A stretch of DNA of 64,000 nt from Agapanthus africanus (GCA_030015575.1 CM057338.1:777245864-777309863), one strand, 5' to 3'; shown: positions 1-12,809, counted from the first letter of the stretch. Notes: a model not told the origin generated them from the sequence alone. Translations and numbers: made by a program.

Positions 1-866
1 ATACATTGATATATATGTGATATATGTTAAATGTATTGTTTTTTTTGCACACATAAATATATATGTGATATATATTCATGTGTCATGCTAGGTTAGACAT
101 GCAACATGGATGTGAGAGACTTATACAATGCTAGGGTTAGATTAGGGTTTATATTTATTATTAAGGAAATTCAAAATTGTGGAATTTGTCATGGTTGATC
201 TTTTGGATGAAGATTGTAGAACATTGACTAAGTCAACTTCTTTTGTTTTCTCTTAAGATATTTATTAACCTAACCTCTAACCCTTAACCATGGTTTATTC
301 TCTACAAGGGTTAAGCATGACATAACTCACCATGGTTGCATTTCTAACATCACAAGGATCATTCTTTCACCATTTCATCTTCATCTTCCTCAAAAAGCTT
401 ACTAGCTTTTTCTTTTGTGATGAAAGATTGTGAGAAAAAGAAAACTAAAGAGAGCAAAAATCCTACTCCATCATCCTCTTCTATACTATCCAAAAAGATT
501 AGTGTGTTAGCTTCACTAATTCTATATCAGTGAAGTCATAGCTTGAGTTCGTGTTTTCTCGATGTAGACCATCTTAGATTTCGAAGTCTTCAAGAAAGCA
601 TGGATCATTCACCTTGCGGAGCCTCTCAAGAGTCCGGGAGTTCTAGGATCGTAGCGAAGGGACCACTACTTGGAGCTTGTGAAGTGAAGGAGAGGACTAC
701 AAAGGTTGTAACCTCTAATCACTTAGTTGTACAGATGTTTACATTTCGATTCCGCATGATTCTCTAGTTAAAGATCTTGTTTATAGTTGTTTAAGCATGG
801 CAAAAATTTTAATTTGGCATGGATGATGCCACTCGAAACCTGGCTGTTTTACTTAGGAACCCTACA
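1..866 (+). mobile_element. 3' part of a family-1 copia LTR (element I)
   Basis: The sequence aligns by eye with the last ~850 bp of the family-1 LTRs (compare 24385-25221): an AT-rich block with 'ttgatatatatgtgatatatg', the AACCATGG-containing stretch, a pyrimidine-rich 'cttcatcttcctc' block, the 'atggatcattc...gagtccggga' stretch, and an end in AACCCTACA at 866. No PBS follows, so it is a 3' LTR or a solo LTR whose left part is outside the window. It is much more diverged than the other copies. A 5-bp TSD, if kept, would be ATTAG at 867-871; its partner is not visible. The 74-codon open frame inside it is chance. Confidence 0.8.
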
Positions 867-3062
867 ATTAGGATATGTGATCTTAGAAAATTCCAAGTTG
901 TTGTTAAGTGGTTAATTGAGCTGTAGTGAGTGTTTTCAAGACCTTAGAGATTGCTTTGCTGGACCAGAACAGAGTTTAAAACCCGAAACACGAAGTTAGA
1001 ATTTTCCCGTGTCAGTTTTGTGAAACCTAAAGGCCTACAGGGTATCTGGAGCTATCTGGGGTATTTCTAAGAAAATCAAACAAGTCCACTAACCTAGATA
1101 GACCACTAGAAGACCACCACAGTAGTATGAACCCGTTTCTCCCTACTTAGGTCGGCGAGGCCGGATTTTTGTGATGTCTCGCCGTACCCCCTATCTCCTA
1201 TGGTGATGTGGTTTTTCATGTAGCTCACTTACCCTATAACCTATCCTGTGTACTTGCTTGTTTAGTTCCTATTTACCTGAGCCAAAATCTGGGAGTTGTT
1301 TGCAAGTGTTTTAGCTATGTTTTTAAGATAATTGAATTCATGGTTTTGGTATTTGGATTTGATTCCGTCGCTAGAAGTTTGTACGTCAACGGACGAGGGT
1401 TATTTAGTTGATCTTGCATGCGTAAGCTATAGATTCTAACCTGTAAGCAATCTGTGTGCCGTATCGGTTTTCGGATATTGGTTTTAATAGAATTGCGATT
1501 GTGTATTGATTGAAGGTACCTTCGCGTGGACTTCCGAGACGATGAAGCACATCGACTTCGGCTAAGCGAGAAGTTTAGCAGATGAGTATATTTATATCTA
1601 CGGGGGGAGTCAGGTGGATGGCGTATAGCACCCCCGCAACCATTAATATGGAAGATTTTGTTATGAGATATAAATATGATAAAGTTGACGCTAATGTATG
1701 TATTGCTTGAGAATATGAAATGAGAAGTGAATCATGATAAGTATGAATTGAAAGATGACAAGTATGGGTTGATAATGATAGGATATGAGATCGAAATCGA
1801 TAAACACGACACGAGATTGAGATAGAGGTGTTGTGAAATTAATAAGATATGACGTTTATACAAATGTGATTTGAGATATATGCGTGTGTATATATTTATG
1901 AGTATAATGAGTAATATGCCGTACGAGACTTTAGATCCGTACCCTCATTATTGTATAGGTCGATAGATTCCTTATTCTGTATGATGACCCCGTACGATGG
2001 ATTACCGTACGTGATGAGATGTACCGGATGATTGATCTGTGATAGTGATTTGAGGATGATAATCGAGGATTGTTGTCATATCGGATGTTATGAGGCGGGA
2101 TCGCAAATGTTAAGATGCCACTTGAACCATACTATTTCCAAAACTGACGAATCGTATGTATCTTTTAAACGGAAACTTTATGGGACGCTACGGGTTCCCA
2201 AATGATGTCTTTTTCTAAAAACACCGTATCATCCACTTTCAAAACTACGATTCGTATCTTTTAAAAAGTGACCGTATGGTTCATGTGTAGATAGATATAC
2301 CTATTTATTGTTCATGTTGTGTAGAATTTTACCCCTAGTGATGTGCATACCACGTGCCGGTATTTAAAGTTATATGATATCAATTGCTAGTACACCTGCA
2401 CAATTACCATTGATGCGCATGTTACACATACACAGATTTGCCGGCTCACACACATTCTTCATCGGTAATTGCCTTGTCACTTATACAGTAGAATTGCCTT
2501 GTCACTTGCACGGTAGAACTACTATATTATGAGATAAATCTTAAAAGTAAAAGTACATTCATTATTCAGTATTATCATTTGACATGCTTACATGATATAC
2601 CCGATATGCTCATATTACTACTCTATGTTGCATACATTGTACTTTATGCTTATATGCATTGAGATGTTTTCATGAGATCTCTGGATTTGAGAACCGTGAT
2701 TATATTTCGAAGGAAATTGCGTATTGTTTTAAAAACACGGTTTCTCTTGATATGATATTTCGAGACGTCCACCATAGGTTTTCTCAGTTCTGAGATTGTT
2801 TTCAAGACCCGATTCGAGGAGTTGGTAGATACCGTTTGCGGGTACATGGTGGACCCGGTATAGTACCCCAGGGCAAGAAATGATTTTTGTGGTGTAGACG
2901 ATGAGCCTGGCAGAGGGAACACTACCTACCGGTGATTTTATAGAACTCGGCGGATATCCGGAGATACCGTTTTGGAGTTATGATATGAGATGGATATAAG
3001 GACCGATCTGAGGATGCGACGCCTGAGATGGGATAGATATGAGGGCCGATCTGAGTATGCGG
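867..3062. other. Unassigned old repetitive sequence
   Basis: No gene, LTR boundary or PBS could be supported here. The stretch is moderately AT-rich with many 'gatatgagat'-like runs and several short internal duplications (2467-2516, and a ~40-bp imperfect one around 2987-3061). A short GC-rich inverted repeat CGGCGAG/CTCGCCG lies at 1153-1159 and 1178-1184. The texture (for example CACCCCCGCAACC near 1640 and CCTGGCAGAGGG near 2907) recalls untranslated parts or LTRs of Ty3/gypsy elements, but this is only an impression. It is the target into which E inserted, so it is older than everything to its right. Confidence 0.4.
2467..2516. repeat. 25-bp direct tandem duplication
   Basis: Two adjacent copies of a unit starting AATTGCCTTGTCACTT, at 2467-2491 and 2492-2516. 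They differ at two positions (ATACAG versus GCACGG). It is a local duplication within the unassigned block; no function is implied. Confidence 0.85.
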
Positions 3063-3560
3063 TGTTGGCTATAGTGCCCTCAAGGCAATTATCGTAGTCG
3101 CAGGCAGGCGATTGCGATAATTGATAGAGGACCTATACCGGTGGAACAGTCTTACTCGAGATGATAGTATGCTATCTGGTTTGTCTATATCATCATGTAT
3201 ATGTTGATAGAGCCCATAGGATTCTTTCTTGACTACAAGCATTATGATGGCGATCATATACATGGGAGCTGGTGGTCTATAAGCACATCCTTAAATGTCC
3301 ATAGTTGTGGGTGTTTCGAGACTGGGAATCGATACTTCAGAGTAGACTAGTGTATACTTATCCAGACCCTGACGAAAGGCGGTGGCCGGTCTCACAAGAC
3401 ATTGGTGTTAGTTTGTTCACCTAAGATAGTATACATGTGGTCATTGCGTTATGAGTACACTGGACGGACTCGCCGGGAACCTGCTAGTTGGTACAATACC
3501 TATTGTCAGATAGCAGTTCCCAGGTGACATGCGTACAGGTTTGTCTGTCGACCTGAGATC
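3063..3560 (+). mobile_element. Element E (family 2), first part of LTR
   Basis: Starts TGTTGGCTATAGTGCCCTC, close to the family-2 LTR start (TGTTGGATATAGTGCCCTC in E's relatives). It stays alignable with D's LTR through the GATAGTATGCTATCTGG block and the CCTGAGATC stretch. No polypurine tract precedes it, so this is a 5' or solo LTR. It is cut at 3560 by insertion of B and resumes at 43791 (43786 counting the duplicated bases). E is the most diverged family-2 copy and the outermost element. Its other end lies beyond 64000. Confidence 0.85.
3556..3560. repeat. Target-site duplication of B, left copy
   Basis: AGATC at 3556-3560 is repeated at 43786-43790, exactly flanking the TGTTAG start and CCTACA end of element B, 40 kb apart. 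Joining the flanks restores a family-2 LTR stretch (CGACCTGAGATCGTCATTTG, as at 12858-12877). This proves that B is one element despite two large insertions inside it. Confidence 0.95.
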
Positions 3561-3855
3561 TGTTAGTTATATGTATGCCCTAGAGGCCATTACTGTACAT
3601 ACGTTGTATATTGTAGTGGATGCTCGGACATATATAGGGAGGACTTTCTTGCTCGACATGATAGTATGCTATCTGGTTACTCTTTATCTTAACATGTACT
3701 CTGATTTCCTCTATGTCACATGTTGATAAAGTCCTTAGCATGAGTACTTGACTACCAGGACTATGATGCAGATCATACTAGTGGGGACAGTGTAGTTGCC
3801 AAGTACATCCTTCAAATGTTCCTAGTCGTGGGAGTACCGAGACAGGGCATCGATA
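3561..3855 (+). mobile_element. Element B 5' LTR, first 295 bp
   Basis: Starts TGTTAGTTATATGTATGCCC, the family-1 LTR start, and matches B's own 3' LTR at 31175 onward at roughly 95% by eye. It is cut at 3855 by insertion of C in the opposite orientation; the LTR resumes at 23316. Joined length is about 2.20 kb (295 + 1906), equal to the other family-1 LTRs. Confidence 0.93.
3851..3855. repeat. Target-site duplication of C, left copy
   Basis: CGATA at 3851-3855 is repeated at 23311-23315, flanking element C. The target in uninterrupted relatives reads GGCATCGATACTCCAGAG (for example at 31462), confirming the insertion point. Confidence 0.95.
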
Positions 3856-6030
3856 TGCAGGGTTACTAGGCACTCTGACAAGGGTCTACAACGGATCAAC
3901 CATACCCGATTTAAAATTTAGACGTGCCGAACAACTCTAACCAAGATCATTAAACTAGAGATTAGGCGAAACAAAGCATGTTAAACACTTTAACACTGAG
4001 AGTTTGTAATTACAACCTTTGTAGTCCGGTCCTTCACTTCTAAAGCTCCGTGTTGAGGTCCCTTCGCTGCGATCATCATGTTCCCGGACTCTAGAGAGGC
4101 TCCACGAAGAGAAAGATGCAAGCTTGCTTCCGATCTTCGATAACTAAGATGATCTACCTTGAAGTTTCTTTAACACAAGCTCTCACTCACTAAATGAAGT
4201 GAACACCCTAATCTAAATGGTTAGGATAGATTACGATGATGAAGTAGGATTTATGCTCTCATATATTTTCTATTTCTCACTCAAAATCATCACTAAGCAA
4301 AAAGCTAGAAAGCTTTCAAGGAAGAAGAAGAAGAAGCTTACTTTGCGATGAATAATGAATTGTTGTGATAATTACAAATGCAACCCATGGTTAACGATGA
4401 AGTGGCTAACCATTGTAGAGACTTTACTAGGGTTAAGGGTTTGGGTTGGGTTAAAGAATATCTCACAAAATATCAACACAAATATCTTTGCAAAAAAACA
4501 AAACAAAAGCTTCTAGAAGCTTCTAGAAAAGATCAACCCAAATCAAACCCTAACCTCGTTTAATCTCCACTAATCATGTTGCATTAGTAATTATAACATG
4601 TTACAATATTATATATCACTTATATAATATATTTTTGTTACAAAAGAAAATAATACAATTAACATATATCGCATATATATCAATGTATTACCCGAGTGAG
4701 AAAAAGAATCTTTTAGTGAGCTTATATCAGTTAATGTAATTTAATATATTAAATATATAATTATACATTAAATTATTGAATCAACACTTCATCCGATAAT
4801 CCGGCTATTTCACAAATAACCGACTAATATAATCTGTATCAGTTCATCGAATCAACACTTGATCCGATGACCCAGCTATATCATATATACCCGGCCGATA
4901 TCTCATATCGCGAGAATCTAATACGGTATCACATACACGTATTTTTCTCGGTCCCATACATATCATATATGTGCTCCTACTCCATTTTTCCTGAGTCAAG
5001 AAACCTCTATGTAGGACTCTAAAGAATCGTCAATACGCCGGCAGTAGGTGATGATCATATCAAACACCCACAAGCTGCAAGCGGTCAGCTAAACGTAACA
5101 GCCACCCAGGTATTGAGCGATCAGAAGATCAACAAGCAAGCCTATACTTTCTCCCACGAATCTAATCAGTAACACTCCCGTACAGTCCGGTCTCTTCGTC
5201 TGATATGTCGCATATCTCGCCTAGGGGTGGTAAACGTCAGACCCCAGTAGCTTTATAAGTCGTGTCGATATGAGGTCCATAACAGTTCGAGAAACTACTG
5301 ATAACATTTACCAGTAAATCTCAGCAACCCTGGCCAGGGATTTCTAGTTATAGCCAATCGAACACAGCATAACATCAACTCCCTATACCGGGAGAGACGA
5401 ATCCCCTCCTATCGCTCATTGCCTCCATGTGATTCGGGACTGTACCCAAAAACCACCTTTTTGCATGCCCTTTTGGATGTGGTATGATGGAAATCAAAGT
5501 ACAGTGGGAATCATACAAGACTCTATGACGATCTCGGGTCTACAGACTAACCTGTACCAGTGTCACCAGAGAACTGCCATCTGACGTGAGGTATAATACC
5601 ATCCGGGAGTTCTCGGCGAGTCCGTCCAGTGTACCCAGTCTCCACTGAGCACCCGTACACCATCCTTGATGTCAAACACCGATGGATATGCGATCATCCA
5701 TCGCCCATCATATGGGTCAAGATGCGTATACGCTAGTCTACTCTGGTGTATCGATACACCCTCGACTAGGAAACAGTTATAGAATGTACTCGTCGACTAC
5801 CGTGGCCCCACTAGTATGATCTCATCATAGTCCCAGAAGTCGAGTACATATCCTAAGGTCTTTATCAACATATAACATAGAGACAATCAGAGTACATGTT
5901 AAGATAAAGAGCAACCGGATAGCATACTATCATGTCGAGCAAGAAAGTGCTCCCTATATATGTCTAAGCATCCACTACAATATACATCGTATGTACAGTA
6001 ATGGCCTCTAGGGCATACATATAACTAACA
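3856..6030 (-). mobile_element. Element C 3' LTR (complete)
   Basis: On the minus strand it starts TGTTAGTTATATGTATGCCC (ending at 6030) and ends AACCCTGCA (3856); 2175 bp. The polypurine tract abuts it at 6031. It is the full-length reference for C's other LTR, which has lost 622 bp. Family-1 LTR landmarks are all present: the GAACTC...GTTCTC block, the conserved GGTACAGTCCCGAATCACAT stretch, and an AT-rich block near its middle. Confidence 0.95.
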
Positions 6031-6042
6031 ATCTCCCACTTG
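6031..6042 (-). other. Polypurine tract of C
   Basis: CAAGTGGGAGAT on the minus strand, directly abutting the LTR. This is the plus-strand primer site for reverse transcription and fixes C's orientation. Confidence 0.9.
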
Positions 6043-8925
6043 CACTAAGGCCATCTGTTGTGGTATCGCATACCCAACAATCAGCTGTGGTTGAAGTATC
6101 TCATACTCAACCATCCCATAAAAGTTTCTACTGGGAAATGGTCCTTTGTGAGTGGATCCGTGCTGTTTTCCTCTGTGTCTACTCTCCAAACCTTGATCTC
6201 CCTGGAGATCAACCATCTCCATGATCAGGTGATACTGCCTAAGAATTATATCTAGATTTCTGATGGGACGGGGGTTCCTTGGCATAAGCCACAACTCTAT
6301 TGTCACATAATGGTAGGAACGAAGTTCATCTCATGAACTTATATATATCCAGAATGCCTCTTTGGTAGCATCCTTGGTAACGATGTATCTTGCCTTTAAT
6401 CATCTAGTAAGTCATGGTATCTAGCTTGGAACTCTTCCAACATACCGTCCCTCCACTGAGGGTAAAGACAATGCCTGCGACTGACATTCAGTCGTCCTTA
6501 TCACCCTGGAACTTTTCCAGAGATTCTCTCCAGGATCGATTGATACCATCTCACTACAACTAGTGAGTATCCTAACATCCATTTAGATCTATCTCATAGA
6601 TATAAATACCTAGGATTTAGGAGGTATCACCTTGATCCTATATGGAGAATCCTTGTGATAAGCGGAGATTGACCGAGCGAAGCAAAGGAAACCCCTTCCC
6701 TATCAAGAGTATATCATCCACGTACTCTACGAGGATCACCACTATACTCCCTACTACCTTTTTGTATATACAAGGTTCATCTATCATTTTGATGAAGTCA
6801 AACTCTTTGACTACCACATAAAAACAGACGTTCCAACTCCGCGTTGCCTGATTTATCATATAAAACAACTTGCATACGTTTCCGCTGCTCCCACTATTTA
6901 TGAAGCCCTCTGGCTGTGTACTTACAGACGCTCTCTTCCAAATCATCATTTAGAAAAGCAGTCATGACACCCAACCACCAGATATCGTAGTCATGGTAAG
7001 TAGCAGTGGCAAGTAGGATCTGGATGGACTTAAACATAGCTTTGAAAGTCTCAAATTTTCCATGTACACTAAGTAATCTTCTCAAGATATACTTGCTCCT
7101 TATGGGGATTTAACCCTTCAGATAAAGCAACCAAAGTCCATACTTTGTTGGTGTATAAGGGTTCCATCTCAGATCGCTAAGCGTCCAGCCATTCTTATAG
7201 AGTCCCACTCTTGATAGCCTGCTCGAAACTAGTTAAGTCATCATCTCATGATGCAATCCTCGCTCCCACTGTCATAGAGAAAACCGAAGTATCTCACAGG
7301 TGGGTGAGGAACCCTACTAGATCAGCGGAGAGGCTGGGGTTTATTAGAATCTATTGAATCCTTTGGTTCTACCAAATCATCAGCTGCAGTTTGTATAGCT
7401 GGAACTCTTTCCAGTTCTACCTCATGACCAATAATTTCTTCATAAGAAATTCCCTTTCACAAAGGTGGCATGCTGAGAAACAAAACATCTTTTGTTCCTC
7501 GGTTTGGTAGAAGATATTCCCTTGCGAATGCTTGGGATATCCAACAAACTTCCACAGAACTGACTTTGCCTTGAGCTTGTCCGGATTTTGCTTTTAGACA
7601 TAGGCCGGACAACCCCAAATCTTAACTTACTTAAGATATGGGCTCTTCCCATTCCATATCACATATGAAGTGGTAGGCAACTGATTTGATTTGAACCTTA
7701 TTCATTTGGTATGCAGGTTCTCAAGTGCATAACTCCCAAACGGAAATAGGAAACTCAGTAGTACTCATCATAGAGCACACCATCACATAGGGTGCTATTG
7801 CTCCGCCCCGATACACCGACGTTCTGTGGTATATACGGAGGAGTAATGCTGAGAGAGAATCTCATTCTCCTTTAGAATAGTCCAGGATCTCCGTGCTCAA
7901 GTATTCTCCTCCCTGATCTCATTAAAGGACATAATACTTATACCCGTTTTTGGTTCTCTACTTCTAACTCATATTCATTGAATTTCTCAAAAGGTTCAGA
8001 CTTGTGTTTCAACAGGAACACATGTGCGAATCTTGAGAGACCATCAGTGAATATAATAAAGTACAAAGAACCAGTCTTGGCATGTGTAGACAAGGGACCT
8101 TCATACATCAGCATGTATCAATCCTAAGAGTTCACTAATTCTTTCTTTATTTCCAATAAACAGAGCTATGGTCATCATATCTTTGTAACATGAATGGCAA
8201 GTTTCACAAGATGTAAATTCAAACTAATTTAAATATGCATCTAAATGTAATTTAGCTAGTCGAGTCGCATTGATATGACCTGGTCTACAATGCCTTAAGA
8301 AGGATTCGTTCATTTCTGAACTCTTCCACTTGTGTGTGTTCTGTATACTAAGAACTGTAGTTTGATTTACAACGTCAATGCTTTTATATAACGTGCCTGA
8401 ACCGATCAACTCTTGATATAGGAAATGTTCAAAACATTATCCAACAATACAAAATTATTTTCTTCTTTACTAATAAAGAGACTGATATGATTTTGTATAT
8501 CAGGTTCGGTATCTAATAACATTCGTTCAGAATCAATGTATTTGCTAATACAGGGTAATAACTACCAACAGACTTGGCTGCAACACTTGCACCATTTCTA
8601 TCTCATGAAACTTATCACCCGTTCTCAGTTCTCTACCTCTCTGTAGCCCATGTAACAAATTACATATGTGGGATCCTGATCTGGTATCAAATACCCAGGA
8701 CGTAAAAGATACTGAGAAACGGTTCTCTGTAATGAACACACCCGAAGAAGATGCATCAGCATGCACTTTCTTCGTTTGGACGGCACGGGAATTCAGGTAA
8801 TCCCCAATTTCCTACTCTGTCTTATAACATTTATAAATTGGAGCGGGACCAACGTTCCCCAGCTCAGTATAACAAGCGGGTTCAGTCAATAAATCCGTAT
8901 TATTATCTTGATTAAGGCGTTATAT
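6043..8925 (-). pseudogene. Element C pol remnant (copia PR-INT-RT-RH)
   Basis: Read on the minus strand from 8925. A protease-like stretch WVFDTRSGSHIC lies near 8700 (the catalytic DTG is changed to DTR). A GAG-pre-integrase stretch (HCRPGHINATRLAKL) follows near 8230-8300. Integrase pieces (for example ISSTKPRNKRCFVSQHATF near 7450-7530) and RT follow: TAFLNDDLEES near 6920-6960, and in another frame QPEGF, SGNVCK and YVDDILLIG at about 6690-6900. RNase H-like remains lie near 6050-6300. Several stops and frameshifts are present; the longest open piece is 103 codons. The likely old start codon at 8923-8925 reads ATA. Dead gene, high confidence; Angela-like lineage, moderate. Confidence 0.85.
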
Positions 8926-9366
8926 GGTTGCTACCTAGAGAGAGAGAAAAAAACACTCAGCGTATACTCTTGCAAGATTAGATTGGTTATCAATTTATCT
9001 AATCAGGATATCTCCCACTGTTTTAGTCAAATCTTCCTTCAAACCCTAAAAGGAAAGACTAGCAGGGATTAATTACACCCTATAAGTTCGCCAATCTTTC
9101 AGCCAGGCCAGTACCGGTACTTTGAGGGAGGTTCCCCGTGCTTTCGCACGGACCTAATTAAAGTAAACCTAGTTTTCCCAGGGGCGTAACCCCGTTAACA
9201 CCTTTCTAAACACCTACTTGATCGGCTAATTGTAATGTGTAAAACTCTCCCAGGAGTAACTCTTACTCGCAGCGGGTATCAGGATCCAACTATCTCATAG
9301 AAGGTATACAATCTCATTGCAAATTTCAACACTTGAAATTCCCAATAATATTTTTCCCCAAGCCTC

Positions 9367-9574
9367 CTATGACCTTGACAAAGGCCAACAAACCATAGAA
9401 TGCTAGTCAAGTTCAACCCGTCATTTCCTGATTGAATCAAACCCACCCGCACGACCCTTGACAAAGGCTAACAAGGTCGTATGACTACCCTAATCCAATC
9501 TGCATCATATGCATAAGCAGATAAGTACTATTCAGCTACCGCACACTACCCCTTGACAAAGGCCAACAAACGCA
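9367..9574 (-). ncRNA. Three-hairpin series in C leader
   Basis: Three inverted repeats share a core of the type TTGTTGGCC..TTGTCAAGG on the sense strand: 9545-9574 (weak lower stem), 9451-9480 (ACGACC/GGTCGT lower stem, perfect) and 9367-9398 (CTATG/CATAG lower stem). Counterparts occur at the same place in A, B, D and H with different but still pairing lower stems. Role unknown; a structured RNA signal is inferred. Confidence 0.55.
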
Positions 9575-9719
9575 GCACGAATACTAAACAGTCCTTATCT
9601 GAAATGACGGAGGGCTACGACAGGTTTTTAAGAAAACCCTTTGTGTAATGAACTTGATATCGTTGTAGAATTTAGTGATTTTAAATGGAATGTTTTTGAG
9701 GACTTTTCTAGTTTTGCTA

Positions 9720-9960
9720 AAGTGGTCACTCCCGGTGAAGGGATCGTCGGCTCTTTACTTATCGAATAAGGTGCAGGATATTTCACAAATATCACTATGC
9801 AAAGCAAAAACTATATAAACAATCAAAAGACAAACCGAGTTTGTAGCATCTGCTAAATTCGTTAAAGAGGTCACTCCCGGTGAAGGGATCTCGGCTCTTT
9901 CCTTATCGAATAAGGTGGTGGATGTTCTACAAGGAACACCGCTATGCAAAGTAAGAACTA
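9720..9960 (-). repeat. Duplicated ~147-bp leader unit in C
   Basis: Two copies of a unit with the core GATCCCTTCACCGGGAGTGA (plus strand TCACTCCCGGTGAAGGGATC) and a GCATAG/GTGATATTTG part, spaced ~148 bp. The same two-copy arrangement is found in A, B, D and H. Confidence 0.8.
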
Positions 9961-11733
9961 GAGCTGCCTGTTTTTGAGACAGGTTTCTACAACATCTTTA
10001 GGTTTCTTTTAGTTTCATTAATCTCATTAATGAAGTCCCATTTTATTATGCTTCACAAGCATCACTTTTGAAACGAAATCTGCAATATAACATATATCTC
10101 ATATATATAATATAAACATCCGTCTCAGGCAGTAATATGATCTCATCACAGAACATTGCAGCAGAAGAACATATATGAAATATTGGATATACTAGGACGT
10201 CCGTGTTTTAATACGTGCCTGTATAAAACACGGATTCCACGGTCGCGATGAATAGCCAAACCCACATCCCTAGACCGCTACGAGAGCGGCAAGCAACACT
10301 GCTAATTCTAGGGTTAGGAGACCCGGTCTCGACTCCTCGAGATGTTCTCCCACTGGACCCTAGAACCCGGTTACTTGTGCTCCCCGCCTTGGGTCTACCA
10401 AATGGGGAAAAGTAAATAATATACAATGGTGAGATCATCCTCATCCTGAAAGTGCCCCAATAAAAGAATATTACATACAAAAGAATTTTACATGAATGAA
10501 AATAAAAACCCTCATCTCACATAAAACCCCCGGCTATTCAGAACACGACGATCCAATATAACATATCACAGCAACACATAATATCTCATATCATCAACGT
10601 AAGTAAATATGCATACCCCAATTGTCGTTGATGTATAGCAACGAAACCAGCGATACACCATATATTACACTTACGGTCGCAGAAAAGAAAGTGTAAAACT
10701 ACAACAATTGGAATCCGCAACCAACTTAGACATCTCATGACTAACCAAATGAATTCCTTAGACATCGCATGCCTAACAATTATAAACCCCGCATTTTAGT
10801 CTCATTATCAAAAACACTTTTCAATATCAAGTTGGGCAATTCAACAAGATTTCCCAACATCTTGATCGAATGCTCGTCGCAAATTTTAGTAGACGGCCGC
10901 ACCCCCGGATGCCGTCGACGAAGTGCACTAAGGCGGAACACCGCTGCCGCGAGCACCCAAACGGATGCTTTTAGCGACGGTGTTCTCCTACAGTCACTTA
11001 GTCGGGGCTATGGGGCGTGGCTGTCTATTAAGTTTACCCGGTGAGTATCCGCGTACGCTACGTGATTGCGACGGACTTTTGATCACATCAAAATTCTATG
11101 GCAACCGATCATCTGAGACTGAACTGCTAGATTTATAACATTCAAATTAGTTATCTCATAATTCTTATGGATTCCAAATATTGTATCACATTCCAGATAA
11201 ATAGACAATGTTAAACTTTCCGATCGAATAATCAAACACCCAAGTTTTCCCAAATAGCTCAACACTTGAGCGGAGTTCAAAAAATATCTATCACATGCCA
11301 CAGTACCGATGGTCCAGCCGTAGAAGGGTGAAGCCAACGCTCATATGTGGCAGCGCCGTACTGCCCCAAACCCTAAGGTTCATAGGCGGTTCAGACGGTC
11401 ACATAATCGAGTTAAGGTTTGTGTTCTTCTAGAGGGTCCACCGCGTTACTTGCATGATTTTCCGGAAGTTTCAAACTCGAGAAAAAAAATCCAACTTTTG
11501 AAAAAATTTCCGACAGGGGAAATAGTGAGTTATTGATATCTGTTCTAACTTTTTAATAGGTTCTAAAATTATCCGGAAAAACTTAAACGAAGTTAAATTA
11601 CCCGATCGAATCAACGAGTCCCCAATACAACACAAAAAACTCAACATTTGAGTACAATTAAAAATTCCCAGAACAATGCAAAAGTACCTACGAATCAATT
11701 ATAGCAAAATCTAACCTTCTATCTCCAAGACCT

Positions 11734-11780
11734 GCCGCGGAACCGCCGCCAATACCCCAGTTTGGCCGCGGTTCCGCGGC
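11734..11780 (-). ncRNA. GC-rich leader hairpin, element C
   Basis: An inverted repeat built on CCGCGGAACCGC and GCGGTTCCGCGG, 199 nt from the LTR end. The inner stem keeps CCAA/TTGG. Same position and design as in A, B, D, F and H, with a different inner-stem sequence. Possible packaging or dimerisation signal (inference). Confidence 0.65.
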
Positions 11781-11965
11781 GCCTTGAGCAATTTAGGGTG
11801 TCGTTTTTCACACGTATCCATAAATTTACCTGCTGAATTTTCTGAGTATTTTTAATGCAGAAAAGATCGCATTTTTAAAAAATTTCCAGAAATTAGGGTT
11901 TTACGGGTATTCGGAGTTCGATCGGACTTTAAACTTCGCCTAGACTTCGCCTAAAGCTCTAGCTT

Positions 11966-11978
11966 GGCTCTGATACCA
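11966..11978 (-). other. Primer-binding site of C (tRNA-iMet)
   Basis: TGGTATCAGAGCC on the minus strand, one base from the LTR end. It complements the 3' end of plant initiator-Met tRNA, the usual copia primer. Confidence 0.9.
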
Positions 11979-11979
11979 C

Positions 11980-12339
11980 TGCAGGGTTACTAGGCACTCT
12001 CACAAGGGTCTACAAGGCATCAACCGTGCCCGATTTAAAATTTAGACGTGCCGAACAACCCTAATCAAGATCTTTAAACTAGAGATTAGGCGAAACAAAG
12101 CATGTTAAACACTTTAACACTAAGAGTTTGGGATTACAACCTTTGTAGTCCGGTCCTTCACTTCTAAAGCTTCGTGTTGAGGTCCCTTCACTGTGATCAT
12201 CATGTTCCCGGACTCTAGAGAGGCTCCACGAAGAGAAAGATGCAAGCTTGCTTCCGATCTTCGATAACTAAAATGATCTACCTTGAAGTTTCTTTAACAC
12301 AAGCTCTCACTCACTAAATGAAGTGAACACCCTAATCTA
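11980..12339 (-). mobile_element. Element C 5' LTR, terminal 360 bp
   Basis: The minus-strand LTR end (AACCCTGCA at 11980) and the adjoining 360 bp, near-identical to 3856-4215. It is cut by insertion of D at 12340 and resumes at 22106. The five bases 12335-12339 (ATCTA) are one copy of D's TSD; the other is 22101-22105. Confidence 0.93.
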
Positions 12340-12809
12340 TGTTGGATATAAAGCCCTCAGAGTCAATTATTGGATCGCATGCACGTGATTGCAATGATTG
12401 AGGGAAGACCTATACCGGTAGGACAGTCTTACTCAAGATGATAGTATGCTATCTGGTTTATCTTTATCATCGTGTACTGCTTCATGTGACCTTATAGGTC
12501 ACTATTACACGTTGATAGAGCCCTTAGGATTCTTGCTTGACGACCAGCAGTATGATGGCGATCATATACGTAGGAGCTGGGGTCTATAAGCACATCCTTA
12601 AAATGGTCCCTAGTCGTGGGAGTTTCAAGACTGGGCATCGATACTGTGTTAGTAGACTAGTGTATAGAGTCGAGACCCCGACGAGGGGCGGTGTCCGGTC
12701 TCACAAGCCATTGGTGTCAGTTGGTTCACCTAAGGTGTATACAGGTGCTCATTGGGTTATGAGTACACCGGACAGGACTTGCCGGGAACATGCTAGTTGG
12801 TATTATACC

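Larger units (their letters stand above)
8926..11965 (-). other. Element C non-coding leader (~3.0 kb)
   Basis: Lies between the PBS and the pol remnant on the minus strand. In sense order it holds the GC-rich hairpin (11780-11734), a GC-richer block whose antisense frame is open (10769-11044), the duplicated ~147-bp unit (about 9955-9720), the series of TTGACC-type hairpins (9574-9367), and a stretch shared with A, B and H around 9040-9200. No gag reading frame or CCHC knuckle was found. Compared with A and H it lacks the ~110-bp GCGCTAG...GGCATAAGCGTACG segment, as does B. Confidence 0.7.

Noticed and set aside
131-152. TTAGGG/AACCCTAA-like strings (also near 4540, 22430 and 53225) as telomeric repeats
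   Set aside because: Single or degenerate units within LTRs, not tandem TTTAGGG arrays.
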